Shown: positions 22,715 to 33,117 of the stretch, one piece after another | Numbering within the stretch: the stretch's first letter is position 1 | Layout: each line of letters starts with the position of its first letter | Translations under genes and position numbers: made by a program | From: Platerodrilus igneus | Lineage: Eukaryota; Arthropoda; Insecta; Coleoptera; Lycidae | DNA length: 64,000 nucleotides | Assembly: GCA_036346225.1 (NCBI GenBank) | Contig: JARFIW010001215.1 | Coordinates: forward strand, 4,788,501-4,852,500 | Reading direction: 5' to 3' | Notes under the pieces: model-generated | What the model was told of the DNA's origin: nothing | The model's input: the letters and a program-made list of their open reading frames with translations, nothing else | The model's database searches: none

Positions 22715-23017
22715 TTATAAAACTAAATTGTCGGCTTGAAGCACAGGAGTATTACCGTCAAAATTTACATAATCTACAAACTCAATTTTAATATTATTTG
22801 TAACTGGAGAAAATTTGTGGAATAGATTTTCTGCATCTAAAACGGGCACTTGGTTGATAATGCTGTCGTCTAACCTACCAACAAGCTTGAAACCATTATC
22901 AGTTACAGCACTGTTCTCAGTTCCAGTAATTACATCTTTGTAGATTGTAACGGTATTACTGGACCTACTATGTGAATTTATTGCTAATTCCTCAAGTTTT
23001 TTGCCACGACACGACAT
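22715..23017 (-). CDS. N-terminal part of the transposase-like protein
   Basis: A 100-codon reading from ATG to stop on the minus strand: MSCRGKKLEELAINSHS, then an acidic region ending NTPVLQADNLVL. Its opening (short, basic, then acidic) fits the start of the transposase family seen at 18555-20460 on the same strand. I infer that it is the first exon or the displaced start. The stop near the nested element could be a product of that insertion. Confidence 0.5.
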   Translation of the reverse strand: MSCRGKKLEELAINSHSRSSNTVTIYKDVITGTENSAVTDNGFKLVGRLDDSIINQVPVLDAENLFHKFSPVTNNIKIEFVDYVNFDGNTPVLQADNLVL

Positions 23018-25250
23018 CTGAAACCAAATAAAAAATTACTTAAAAAACAGAAAACTGCTAAATACAACTGTATATGAACTCTGTATACTAAAGAAAAACA
23101 ACTAACTCCCTAACACTGCACCTCAAGTTTATTTTAACAAGAAATAAATACGTCGATCTTTTGCAAAAACTAAGATTTATAAATTAAGTTCATACATGCC
23201 TGTATTGGGTTTAAGCCAGTGTAACCTAAATTTTGTTAAATTTATTAAAATTTACAACTGTTTACAAACAGCACAATGTTTGCGCTACGCATTAATAATG
23301 ACACCGATGCCAGAAGTTGAGTTATTCAGCTGATAATTTGAAGGTTGTGGATTTAGCAGTTCTACGTATCAACATAAATTACTTAGTTCCAGTTAACTAG
23401 TTGTTTAGCTGTTTTACATAGCCGATGCAGTTTTTTTCTCTTTCTAACAGTATAAAAAACGTTTATTGGTATTTAGTGGAGTTAGTAGGTTAACACACTA
23501 AGCTGACGATATTTACAAAAACCAAAATGAACATTTACGTAACGTCCTGTTGAAATTTGATATAAATAAAAACGTCAACTCGCATATAACACAACGTAAT
23601 TCCAAAATATACATAAAATTTAAACAAATATCAATTAGGGATTATTTTCCAGTCACATCAAGTATCCAAATATAAATAACAAATACATGTTTCCAGCCCT
23701 AAATAAATACAACAAGAAAACTGTACATAATATATTATACAGTAATATAAAGCTGTTTACCTGCTACTTAGCGAAATGCATTTTTTAAAAGTACTAGCGT
23801 AACCTTAAACTGAAGGTAGGTTTTATGTATAACCAAGTGCGAAACTTATTCTAGCTTTATAATTACTAAACAATTTCTTGACATTAGCATTTCTTAAATC
23901 TTAAGTAAAATTGCTCCAACACGAGCTTGGGGTTAATGGTCGGAGAGTTTTCGACACACCATCGTTCTGTTAGCTTAAGTGAAACGAATAAATATCCCTC
24001 GTGAATATCAGATAGCAAATTCTACCACCATATATCATAAACCCTTACCTGATATCACAAGGTTGAGAATTTCTTATTGATGATGGAAGCTCAAGGTAAA
24101 GTTGAATGGAAAAGGCTTGAGGAAAGGAAAACTCTTTAGAGATAAACGGCTAGTAGAGTGTTAGCTCTTGGTAGACCATGAGCTTGGGTCATGGGATGTC
24201 TATTGACCAAAAATGTAGATAATGAGCGCCACCGTATTTTTTAATACAACAACATACAAAAATACCTGTAGTTGTATTAGGGGAATGCGGAAACCTTAAA
24301 TCTACACCACTTATATAGCCACAAAACCTGTATATCAACCTTGCAAAGCACTTACCAAAATCTCAATTACCAGATGTGTTACAGATGTCTCGACTTAACC
24401 TGCGAACAAACAAAAGCACAACATGGACACCGTTTGTGTCCTTAAAAAAAAAATTCACCAAAAATAATATAACTTATTTTGAGTTCCAGGAATATATACA
24501 CCCAGGGTATTTGTTATCATTAGACACAATGTTTGCTCATTAATGACCTATAAATTTTACTTGAATTTTTAATAATAAAAGAGTTATGCAAAAATGGATT
24601 CTATTCAATTAAATTCACTTGGTTTGTTTTAACATAATCTTTTTCAACTAAAATGTTTATAGAAAAGAAAATTAGTATGGTTCTGTCTTCAAAAAAAACA
24701 TAAAGATCTCTAAATGGAATATTTCTACATAAATTTACTATAAAGTTTGAGCTCTCTTAATAATTCATATTGCATATTTTAATTTTAGTCATCTGTAGTA
24801 CTACGTCGACTTCACAAAAAAATTTAATTATTTAACGTCTTATAAAATTGCATCTTTCAACAAAGAGTTAGTTTTACTTAATATCTTATAAAAAAATTCA
24901 TCATGTTCTATAAAAATCAAACTACCTGACCTCAAAATTAATAAAGATATTTTTAAAGTAACGCAAAATAACATGTGATATTTATATTGGATAGCTAGAT
25001 ATTTTTGACATCATATGTCAATAACAACTTTTTCAGTGTAGTTAACGCTATCTGCTTGTGAAACAATTACGATAAGCAAACTACATAGCCATTTTTAAAA
25101 TTTTGTAAAGTTACGAGTTTAGTACGGAATCTTTCACTTCTAAATAAATTTTAAGTTAACTAAATCAAGGTAAAACTTCAACCTTCTACCTTTCGTAAAA
25201 CATTTAAATAAATATAACTGGAATTAAAGATTAAATATCACTCACGTGTC
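23018..25250. other. AT-rich stretch without gene
   Basis: About 2.2 kb of short frames only. Near 25255 the string TACAGTGCGATCAAAAAAAA resembles a Tc1/mariner end but has no partner. Confidence 0.45.
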
Positions 25251-25969
25251 GAAGTACAGTGCGATCAAAAAAAATTTGAACTTATGACATAGATGTGGAT
25301 TATTTCATATACATCTGCGATGCACACAACAGGGAACACACCATTACGAATGAATTTAACGCTGGAATTATAAAGGATCTTCTGAACAAAAATTATTTAA
25401 CCAAACCAAATCTTCATTAAGTACGTCCTATAATTTTCTTGTATTTTAAACCTCAAACTAAATTTTCATTTCAGCAGTATTTATGGTATGGACGATATTC
25501 ACGGTATTGCATGTTTTAATGATGGGGGGACTTCTATTTCTTCGGCCAGCAAGAATCTACTGAGCTGTTAAAGGTGGAATACAAAATAAAAAATTCACAC
25601 TACAGCTGCCAGGAACCACATTCCAACACGAAGGTTAAATCAATTACAACTTCTTGCAGACCGTATTACAGGCCATGTGCCTGGATACCATCTTGACCTT
25701 TCTACGCCGCTGATAGCAGCTTACCTGTTCAGATGCTGATAGAAAAGTGACACGAAATGACAATTTGACGATTCTTATTATAGAAACTTAGACCTCTAAA
25801 GCGAAGGAGCGCATAAGCTATTATATCTTTTATGAATTATTTTAAGTGACCAGATATTTATAAATTATATTTTTATTTTATTGAGATATTCTATTAGATT
25901 AATAAGCAAAGTGTAACTGAATAAAAAAATACGTTACATATGAGCCTGCACCAAGTTGCACAGCACTTG

Positions 25970-26325
25970 CTGGAATTTGCCTACTGCCACCATGGCTATC
26001 TCGTCAAGACATCTGAGAAGGCTCCCCACTACCAAATTCCATATTAGTGGTGACAAGACGCCATTCTGAGGACAGCCTTTCTGCATCGTCCTAATGATTA
26101 ATATCTCGCCTACACCAACATGTACCCCATGGCATAGCAGAATTTGTAGGATTAGTTGCTGAAGTGTCCTTAGCTAAGCGTTTTTGTCAATATGCGCTTC
26201 TGATGTCGACAAAAACACCTCAGACATCTTCTTGCTGAGAGATTTTCCAATCTGACCTACAACTGCGTGAAGGGCAGATTCTGTGGATCTCCTCGGTATA
26301 TAAGCATGCTCACCTGCGCAATAAT
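25970..26325 (-). pseudogene. R1/I-type LINE reverse transcriptase fragment
   Basis: On the minus strand: GEHAYIPRRSTESALHAVVG, GQIGKSLSKKMSEVFL, and then GCPQNGVLSPLIWNLVVGSL. The last matches the conserved GCPQGGVLSPLLWN block with Gly changed to Asn. Stops interrupt it. It covers only RT motifs before the catalytic YADD, so it is a fragment. R1/I-type placement follows from the GCPQGGVLSP style motif. Confidence 0.75.
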
Positions 26326-28250
26326 GAAATACTGTTTTTATAGGATTTTTGTAGTGAGACTGTTGATAACAACTTTTTAAAGCATACCATCAAAAGTATT
26401 TATTTAAACGCTGCAGATGTTTGGCTTATTTCAGGGAACTTATAATTCGAGGCTTTTTAACCTTTGCTAAATTAGCAAATTAACATAGAATAAATTCCAG
26501 ATATTTAACATTGCGGTAAAAATTTAATGAGGTTTTATAGGACACTTAAACGAGTACTCAATTCAATTGAAAGGTAGTCGAACTTCTTAATTGAAAATTC
26601 GTCAGGAATGTGTGATTAATCAGAAAATGTACAATGTTAAAACTGAACGTAACAACCGCATACTTCTATGAAACAATTTTACTAGGTACAGAAGTTCACT
26701 AAGTTTGACTTTATAAAAACCGAAGCAAAGAAAGCATCTTAACACCGCCACTTTTGAGAGTGTCTTCACGTGGAAGGATTCTTTTTTAAAATAAAATGAT
26801 TTCTTAAAGAAATCTGATAAAAAACTCAAAAATTGTTTTGACCTTATACCGCGAGTGTGGGAAAAACAATAGCTTTCCTGGCAGCAGAGTAGACACTTAC
26901 CAGTTCCTAAAAGTGGTGAGTTGCTGCAACGAGTGCTGAAGAAGAAGACCCCCTTTCTCTAGCTTTCCTTTTCTTCTTTTACATTTTTCTTCCTAGGTCT
27001 GTTCTACTAGAGGTATGCAGCGAAATCTGCCGATAGAATCGGAACCCACCCAGGGGTTTTCTTGGCAAAGCTCCTGGCATTATAAAGGTAAGTACGTTAT
27101 TGTGTTTCTTTGCGAATTATATGCATATTGATTATACTGTTTTGTAGGATATCTTTAAAAGCGGGTTCTGTGTGAAGAAATACTTTTAGTTTGCCACTAA
27201 AGTTAATGTGTTTCTTAAATATGCCTTGACTGTAAAAACTTTCACGTTTGTCATGTGCTCGGTCAATTTGAATGCACAACAAAACTAATACAATTAATCA
27301 GTTTAGTTAACACATACCAGTTTTGAGAAATTTGAGATTCTCTTGTACTAATTTTTTACATCTTTGATAAACATAAGGAGCTGATGTAGTATCAACCAAC
27401 GATACTCCCAACTAATTGACCAATATGCATGTAATTGAAGAGCATGCATGCATAAAATACCCCACGAGCAATAATTCGTGCGACTTCCCTTGAAATACAA
27501 ATAGAATTGTCTGAATGTCAAAACAAGCTTCAAACGCTAGAGCAAATCACTTCTTTTTGTTCTCTCTTTAAGAAACTTGCCAAACTTCTTGGAGGGAACT
27601 TTAAAAAAATGGAAGACTGAAGTCAGCTCATGCACTAGAGGTTTCCTTCATATTATCTCATTGTGACTACCAAATCAAAATAAAGTTATGCTTTATTTGC
27701 GTCGCCAACCATACATATCCCTGGCCGTAATTTATACGTCCCCAAATTTGTTTGCACGGGTTGCCATCACAGGTAAAGTCCACAAGTTAACAAACAAGTC
27801 AGGAACTTTCCTAGTTTTTACTGGAAGCAAAGGCCGCCTCCTGACGTAAATCATGAGGTTAAACATCCTGGGATTTGTGGAAACTATAATCTTGAAGCTT
27901 TGTATGTAGAAACTAACATTAAGGACGAGGAAAAATCTTTTACATGCTGGATTTAAAAATCTCTCAAATCTTAAAATAAAATTAGGTGGAGCCAAAAGGT
28001 GCAACAGGATTAAGAAGCATTTAATGCACCTATAAATAAAATTAAGGATCACATCGAAACCGTTTTCCGGAATATTTTTTGTTGTGCTGACAATTCTGAA
28101 ATTTATTTATTGCCGAAAGAAAAATCACCCCTATTCTATTTTATGCATGCACTTTTAATTGCACCAACTGATTCCAAATTTCCTAACGGCGTATGCGCGC
28201 GTGAAATATTGCGGTTTAAATAGCATAATGTTAGCAGGGTAATATTTTTT
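26326..28250. other. AT-rich stretch, no recognised gene
   Basis: About 1.9 kb with only small frames, none with family-level similarity that I recognise. The slightly GC-richer pieces near 26940-27080 and 27720-27840 lack a readable gene. Confidence 0.45.
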
Positions 28251-28309
28251 TGTAATCATCCGCCCGAGTCTTTACGTTCGAATGAGTCCCGCGATGCAGT
28301 AATTTTTTT

Positions 28310-28800
28310 CTTAACCGTTCTCCCGAGTCTTTACGCTCGAACGAGTTCTCGGTTAGGTTACTGTTAGAAATAGATATTATTATTAAAAAACATAAATCAC
28401 AACACGCATATCAGAACAGTCTGCAATAGTTTTAGCAACAAAAAATAAGACTGTTCTGATATGCGTGTTAAGTGATTTGTGTTTTTAATAATAATATCTA
28501 TTTCTAAAAGTAACCTAACCTCAAAAAGCCTATCGCGAGACTCGTTCGAACGTAAAGACTAGGGAGGACGGTTAAGAATAAAATTTTTGCGTCCCGTAAT
28601 AGGCTTTTTGAGGTTAGGTTACTGTTAGAAATAGATATTATTATTAAAAAACACAAATCACTTAACACGCATATCAGATCAGTCTTGTTTTTTTTTTGGT
28701 TGCTAAAACTATTGCAGACTCTTCTGACTGTTAAGTGACTTGTGTTTGATGTTTTTAAATAATAATATCTATTTCTAACAGTAACCTAACCGAGGACTCC
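28310..28800. repeat. Two foldback palindromes facing each other
   Basis: Palindrome A is 28351-28520: arms start GGTTAGGTTACTG and end AGTAACCTAACC, and the loop holds GTCTGCAATAGTTTTAGC. Palindrome B is 28612-28791, with matching arms and a loop holding GCTAAAACTATTGCAGAC, the exact reverse complement. Thus B is an inverted copy of A. TCAAAAAGCCTAT (28521) and ATAGGCTTTTTGA (28599) also mirror each other across the spacer. Flanks carry repeated CGAGTCTTTACG- and CGTAAAGACT-type blocks. This is best read as foldback MITEs; no ORF is present. Confidence 0.85.
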
Positions 28801-28835
28801 TTTGAACGTAAAGACTCAGGAGGAAAGTTAAGTAA

Positions 28836-29649
28836 AAAATTACTGCAAGCGGTCTTAACTGCTAAGGTTATGTTAAACAAACGCACATTATTTATATCAT
28901 CAATTGTAGTAAATAGATATGAAATAAATTAATATATTTTAGCAATTTAAAAACGTACATACATACATTAAGCATTGGTGATTGTGGATATTTCTTTTAG
29001 CATTGAGAACAAAGTTGCATGAAGTTTAATTAACGATTAACAGAATTCCATAAATGAATGACTAAATTGGTTTATAAAATATAAGTATATTTATTTTAAT
29101 TATGCTTTTTGAAAAATTAGTACCTTTCAGGAAATAAATAGTTCATAAAATTATACTGAAACTCAAACTTTCAATATTTTTCTAACATTTTTTAGAACTG
29201 CTTTATTAAAACTCGATAACTTTGTTAGATTGGAATCATTTATTAATTGCTTCTTTAATCAATTTTAGAATGGTTAGAATGTTTCTACTAACATGGCAAT
29301 GAAATCTTTAATTTATAGTCTAGGTTTATAGGTATTTTAGACGGTTATTTTCAAGAGGGAAATTTAAAATGTCTTACTGTAGTCGTGGATTTAAAATTAC
29401 TGAATTTCTATAAATGCAGTTAAATACAATAATTGAAATCCAAAATTCATCACATATTACCTGTATTTCCATAATTCAATATTATACAGTCTATACCTAA
29501 CATATGGGAAGCTTTCTTTTTTACACAATTTCTAGGTTAAGTAAGTTAGAATTAAGTTGAGGTGTGTAGGGATTAATTAATCAGTTGTTGTTTGTTATTG
29601 TTTATTAGGTAAATTTTAATAATCCCAACCTACAGCCACCTGTACAACA
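28836..29649. other. AT-rich 5' region of the CRAL-TRIO gene
   Basis: No gene or repeat recognised. The promoter and 5' untranslated sequence of the gene starting at 29650 should lie here, but no clear core promoter stands out. Confidence 0.4.
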
Positions 29650-29808
29650 ATGTCGGAAGTTAAAATCAAACCTGTAGATGAACAGAAATTTCAAGATCTG
29701 AAGAATCGAATGAAATTAATATCAGAAGCAGATCCAGACCAGTATCATAATGATTTTTCTTTGAAACGGTACCTACGAGCTTTTAAGAATCCTGATGATG
29801 CTTTTAAG
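29650..29808 (+). CDS. CRAL-TRIO domain protein, exon 1
   Basis: ATG at 29650 begins MSEVKIKPVDEQKFQDLKNR, followed by the CRAL-TRIO N-terminal helix motif FSLKRYLRAFKNPDDAFK (residues 36-53). It ends with AAG and a GT donor at 29809 in phase 0. CRAL-TRIO (Sec14-like) proteins bind and carry small lipids or hydrophobic ligands between membranes in the cytosol. The start is supported by its position just before the N-terminal helix and a short acidic leader. It joins exon 2 across a 45-bp intron. Confidence 0.85.
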
Positions 29809-29853
29809 GTTTAAAATTTTGAATTTTTAATCTATAATAAATATCAATTGCAG

Positions 29854-30069
29854 GCGATACTAAAAACAAACAAATGGCGAAAGGAGTATGGAGTTGCTGA
29901 GTTAACCTTTGAAACACCTGCTATTAAATCGAATATGGCGCTAAATAAAGCAAGAGTTTTGAAGCACCGCGATTTACATGGTAGACCGGTTATTTACATA
30001 CCAGCAAAATGTCACAGTACTACTGATCGTGATATTGACGAATTAACGAAGTTTATTGTATATTGCTTG
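29854..30069 (+). CDS. CRAL-TRIO domain protein, exon 2
   Basis: The acceptor is CAATTGCAG and the donor GTAAGT at 30070, both in phase 0. It reads AILKTNKWRKEYGVAELT, completing the N-terminal helical part. Then comes the start of the lipid-binding lobe with HRDLHGRPVIYIPAKCHS, whose GRPV-Y strand is typical, and DELTKFIVYCL. Length and order match the family (residues 54-125). The frame is open throughout. Confidence 0.88.
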
Positions 30070-30113
30070 GTAAGTTTGCAGTTCAAGAACGAAAATCTGA
30101 TATTAAATTATAG

Positions 30114-30325
30114 GAAGAGGCATGTAAAAAGTGTTTTGAAGAAGTTGTAGATAATCTTTGTATTATTTTCGATCTGAAAGATTTTAGTTTAGGTTGTATG
30201 GATTACCCAGTATTACAGAATCTCATCTGGCTGCTTAGTCGTCATTATCCAGAGCGTTTAGGTGTTTGCTTGATTATTAATGCACCTACACTCTTTTCTG
30301 GATGTTGGCAGGTTATTAAGGGATG
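30114..30325 (+). CDS. CRAL-TRIO domain protein, exon 3; continuation not found
   Basis: A 44-bp intron (30070-30113, ending ATTATAG) leads into EEACKKCFEEVVDNLCIIFD, then DFSLGCMDYPVLQ, HYPERLGVCLIINAP and FSGCWQVIKGW. These are the core of the lipid-binding fold: the YPER motif and the INAP-FSGCW strand and helix. The exon stops inside the Trp codon (phase 2) at a GTAATG donor. The family normally continues some 60 or more residues, so at least one exon is missing. It may lie behind a large intron or be lost, and I could not place it. The gene is probably real, possibly truncated. Confidence 0.85.
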
Positions 30326-30329
30326 GTAA

Positions 30330-31235
30330 TGTTTATATAATTAGTGGCAGTTGAATTTCAGACATCTCGTAGTAAATAATCCAAGCTTGTCGTATGCATC
30401 GACTGAAATGTAAAGTTTCTATTCATTTAAATGTTAAAAATCTTAAAAATAGCGTTTGGGACATGGACACCATTGAATGTTAATATAATATAGATATACT
30501 ATAGAAATCATCGCGAATGGCAGTTATATCATTTGCGTTTGCAGGAACTAAAATTTATATACACTATTTCTTTCATTGAAAATCTCTCCATACAGTATTT
30601 TCTGTAACAAATTCCATTTGGAGTGAGTAAGTTTAACTAGAATACATAATTGTACAGTATGATTTACTGTATTTTATTGTCATTGCTTGTTACGTTTAAA
30701 GTTTATTGTAACTTTTTAATGCATAGAGATATTTTAATAGATATTTACGTAACCAGTTATGAAAAGATAATTACATTTGACAAATGTAATATTGCCAAAA
30801 CGAGCGAACGCAGTGAACCAGTTTTGCAAATGACACCAGTTGAATAAAATTATGGTTTCATAACATGTTTTGTAGAATATTTCAGCTCGCTTTAAAATAT
30901 AACAAAAGGATTGTACAGTTCCAAATGTAAAAAAGTCGACTTCATCACTTTACCTAAGCGTTGCTTTAAATTGATATTTGTTTAAAGATGTATTCCTAAA
31001 TAACAACGTAAATGTTCGCAGTTACATAAAAATTCATCACTAGTGTTGTAATGAACTGACAGTTATTAAAAAATGTGACCTTTTGTAACTTCAAAAATAC
31101 ATTTAAAATTTGACATTCGTAACAAGGTTAGATAAAGTTCATTTGATGCTTATATCGATGTATATATTTCTCGCCATTACACATTATTTAAAATACAAAG
31201 TGAGGCAAAGATAAAGTGATTAACTATTTACTTAG
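30330..31235. other. Presumed intron or intergenic sequence
   Basis: No further CRAL-TRIO exon is visible. A small palindrome, ATTACATTTGACAAATGTAAT (centre near 30786), lies here. Otherwise AT-rich without features. Confidence 0.4.
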
Positions 31236-31662
31236 ATTTGTTAACCAAGTGTCTTCAAGAAGCGTCTTCGGAATGCCTTTGTGGCTATCCAAAGGTGCTG
31301 CTGAAGAGGCCGTTCATTTACATTTCCAATGCTCCACCAAAAGGTACTACATTGGCCAGGAGGCGAGTTTTTTGTTGCCTGGAAATTTTTAGAATTTTGC
31401 CGAACCCTTGCCGTTCCAGGCAAGGTAGGGATCTTTAACGTACGTGACAACACTCACACACGGGACCTCCATTTAACCTCTCATCCGAACGAGGGCGTAA
31501 TTTTTGTGAAAAATGCTCACCTGCCATTTTTCAAGCAGTCGGCCGTGTCGGGATTTGAACCCAGGACCTTGGGGGGATCCGTAGTCTTACGCTTACTACA
31601 TTGATCCACGGCGACGCCTGCTGAAGAAGCCCAAACATAAGTTCAGGTAGGAATAAGGTATT
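31236..31662 (+). other. Coding-like sequence split by a SINE
   Basis: Outside the SINE, 31237-31311 and 31632-31645 join (with one copy of the target duplication removed) into an open reading with FVNQVSSRSVFGMPLWLSK and then GAAEEAQT and a stop. A possible acceptor (TTTACTTAG) precedes it. It could be the last exon of an unidentified gene or chance. No family match is known to me. Confidence 0.3.
31312..31618 (-). mobile_element. tRNA-derived SINE, minus orientation
   Basis: Same family as 47386-47679. On the minus strand it has a tRNA-like head with a B box (GGTTCAAATCC form near 31550) and a tail with the block written here as GGTACTACATTGGCCAGG (31344-31361). It is flanked by TGCTGAAGAGGCC (31299-31311) and TGCTGAAGAAGCC (31619-31631), a 13-bp target duplication with one mismatch. 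SINEs are copied by a partner LINE's reverse transcriptase. Confidence 0.85.
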
Positions 31663-32009
31663 GATGTTTGTGGTGGATGTAGTAAATTACTACTTTTAGA
31701 AAACAAGGCTTTGTTCGACTAGATGACATGTTGATAAATTAATACTGTAACTAAGGTAAACAAATAGATAGGATTAAGTTATTAAACAAAGATGGCATAG
31801 GATAAAAATAATAATACATGTCATCCTTCCATGCATTAAGATTAAATATAATCCGATAGATATACAGAATGTTTAGTGGATCTTGTTACGTTTATTTTCG
31901 ACGATAGATTCAAATACGTCCTTTTTTGTGGTTATTCGTTTTTCTTTCACCTAGCTTCTGTTTCTATTCAAAACCTCATCCTGTATTTTTACCTCGCAAT
32001 CATAACGTT
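31663..32009. other. Short AT-rich gap
   Basis: Nothing recognised. Confidence 0.35.
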
Positions 32010-32240
32010 TCTTCCAAATCTATTCATTCTAAAACAAAAATTTATTCGATAAATTAAATAGTCAATACCTTGTTTTAGGTATCCGTTAATTTGTTAAACA
32101 TTCTCTTGCGTTTTCCATTTTAAGACTTGTCGAAATAATAGAGTTTTCCAGTTTGCTAATCGCGCTTTGATGACGTGAGGATTGCAGTTTGAACTCGTGT
32201 TATTTGAACCAATTTTTAATTTAATTCTGCTGCTTGTGCA
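32010..32240 (+). repeat. Partial copy of the 20.5-kb inverted-repeat element
   Basis: Matches 20670-20720 (ATTTATTCGATAAATTAAAT, then CCTTGTTTTAGGTATC) and 20905-20980 (TTTGAACTCGTGTTATTTGA compared with TTCGAATTCATGTTATTTGA). The LINE is absent and the right arm is missing, so it is a truncated relative. It shows that the sequence around the LINE belongs to an independent repeat family. Confidence 0.65.
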
Positions 32241-33117
32241 TTGAAATATTTTCCACATTACTCGTTCCAGTACTTCAAAAGCGATGTACGTTTTTTTGTT
32301 CGACCAGTAGGAGGTATCTTGAGTGTATTGCTCTTAACTGGAGGCCAAATGGGTTCTTTCTTTATGTAAACCAACTGGTTTTGTCTGTAGACTGCTGCTG
32401 CAGTTACGGTGGCAGGGTGAATGGATCCTGACTATCATGGTGTTGCTGTGCCCCCCCCCCCTCAACGGAATGCAAGATAAGCATCCCGACGCATAGAGGT
32501 ATGTGACTCGTTTTCTTTTATGTACATCGAGGATTATTATTTATCAGCAGTTGATGCTGTGAAACCAGTTCACCATACATGTTTAAAAGCTAGCTACGCT
32601 AGTGCTTCTGGTTATATTTCTTTAATTCTTACTACAACTTGGTCTACATTTAATACTTTAATTTAACACACTTGCTATTGAGAAAATGTAAGCATTACTT
32701 TTTTCCAATGAGTTTTATAACATGTTAGCTACGAAATGCGCACTTCGTGGATCCATCATAAAATTTGTCCCTTACAATATAACTTAAATCTAATACTTTT
32801 CTTTGTTGATGTGAATCAAGAAATTTTAATTTATTTTTATTGTAAATAGATAATCGTTGGCGATGTGTTTTTTTTGGTATTTAGGTGAATCCCCCACTCT
32901 CCGCGTTTGGCAGTTAACCTGGTATTTACGTTTCTTCCGGTTACGTCTAGGTACGTAGCAATCTAGTAGAACTACGTAACTCATTCGAGTACAATATTCT
33001 ATCACGAACGACTTATAGTACCATTTTTAAAAATCCCTGTTTTGTCTACATAGTTAAACTGATACTTGTTTGTTTCCTTAATTTGCATATACGATTTTAG
33101 GAATTGTACTCTTTTAA
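32241..33117. other. Intergenic stretch
   Basis: It includes a run of 13 or so C near 32447-32460. No gene recognised. Confidence 0.4.

Larger units (their letters stand above)
18555..23017 (-). pseudogene. DDE-type transposase-like gene, interrupted and frameshifted
   Basis: Minus-strand gene of a widespread insect repeat-protein family that I recognise by its blocks but cannot assign to a named superfamily. In order: N-terminal MSCRGKKLEELAINS (from 23017); an acidic segment (about 20460-20170, DVIEDPITDESDREG); a Cys-rich and RRE part (20115-19789, KSKCTCKENKTGLLKC, VSRREQSLIYHL, LFLNTMEIG); LESHYCRADSTKYIYY (about 19690); the DDE core with VDLQPVLMPPK, YYKAKLQVHN and YLWNEVGE (19372 on); PGHTQMEADCVHSTVERA (about 19040); and a C-terminal LYKDTKAIKARKFEDLQGL (about 18650). 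The segment that should hold the second acidic residue is scrambled. Several frameshifts make it inactive. The N-terminal piece is separated from the rest by a 2.2-kb nested element. Confidence 0.75.

Noticed and set aside
25255..25290. Tc1/mariner-like end TACAGTGCGATCAAAAAAAA
   Set aside because: No inverted partner and no transposase nearby.
28310..28800. CRISPR-like repeat array
   Set aside because: Repeats are long inverted hairpins in an insect-like genome, not short direct repeats with unique spacers.
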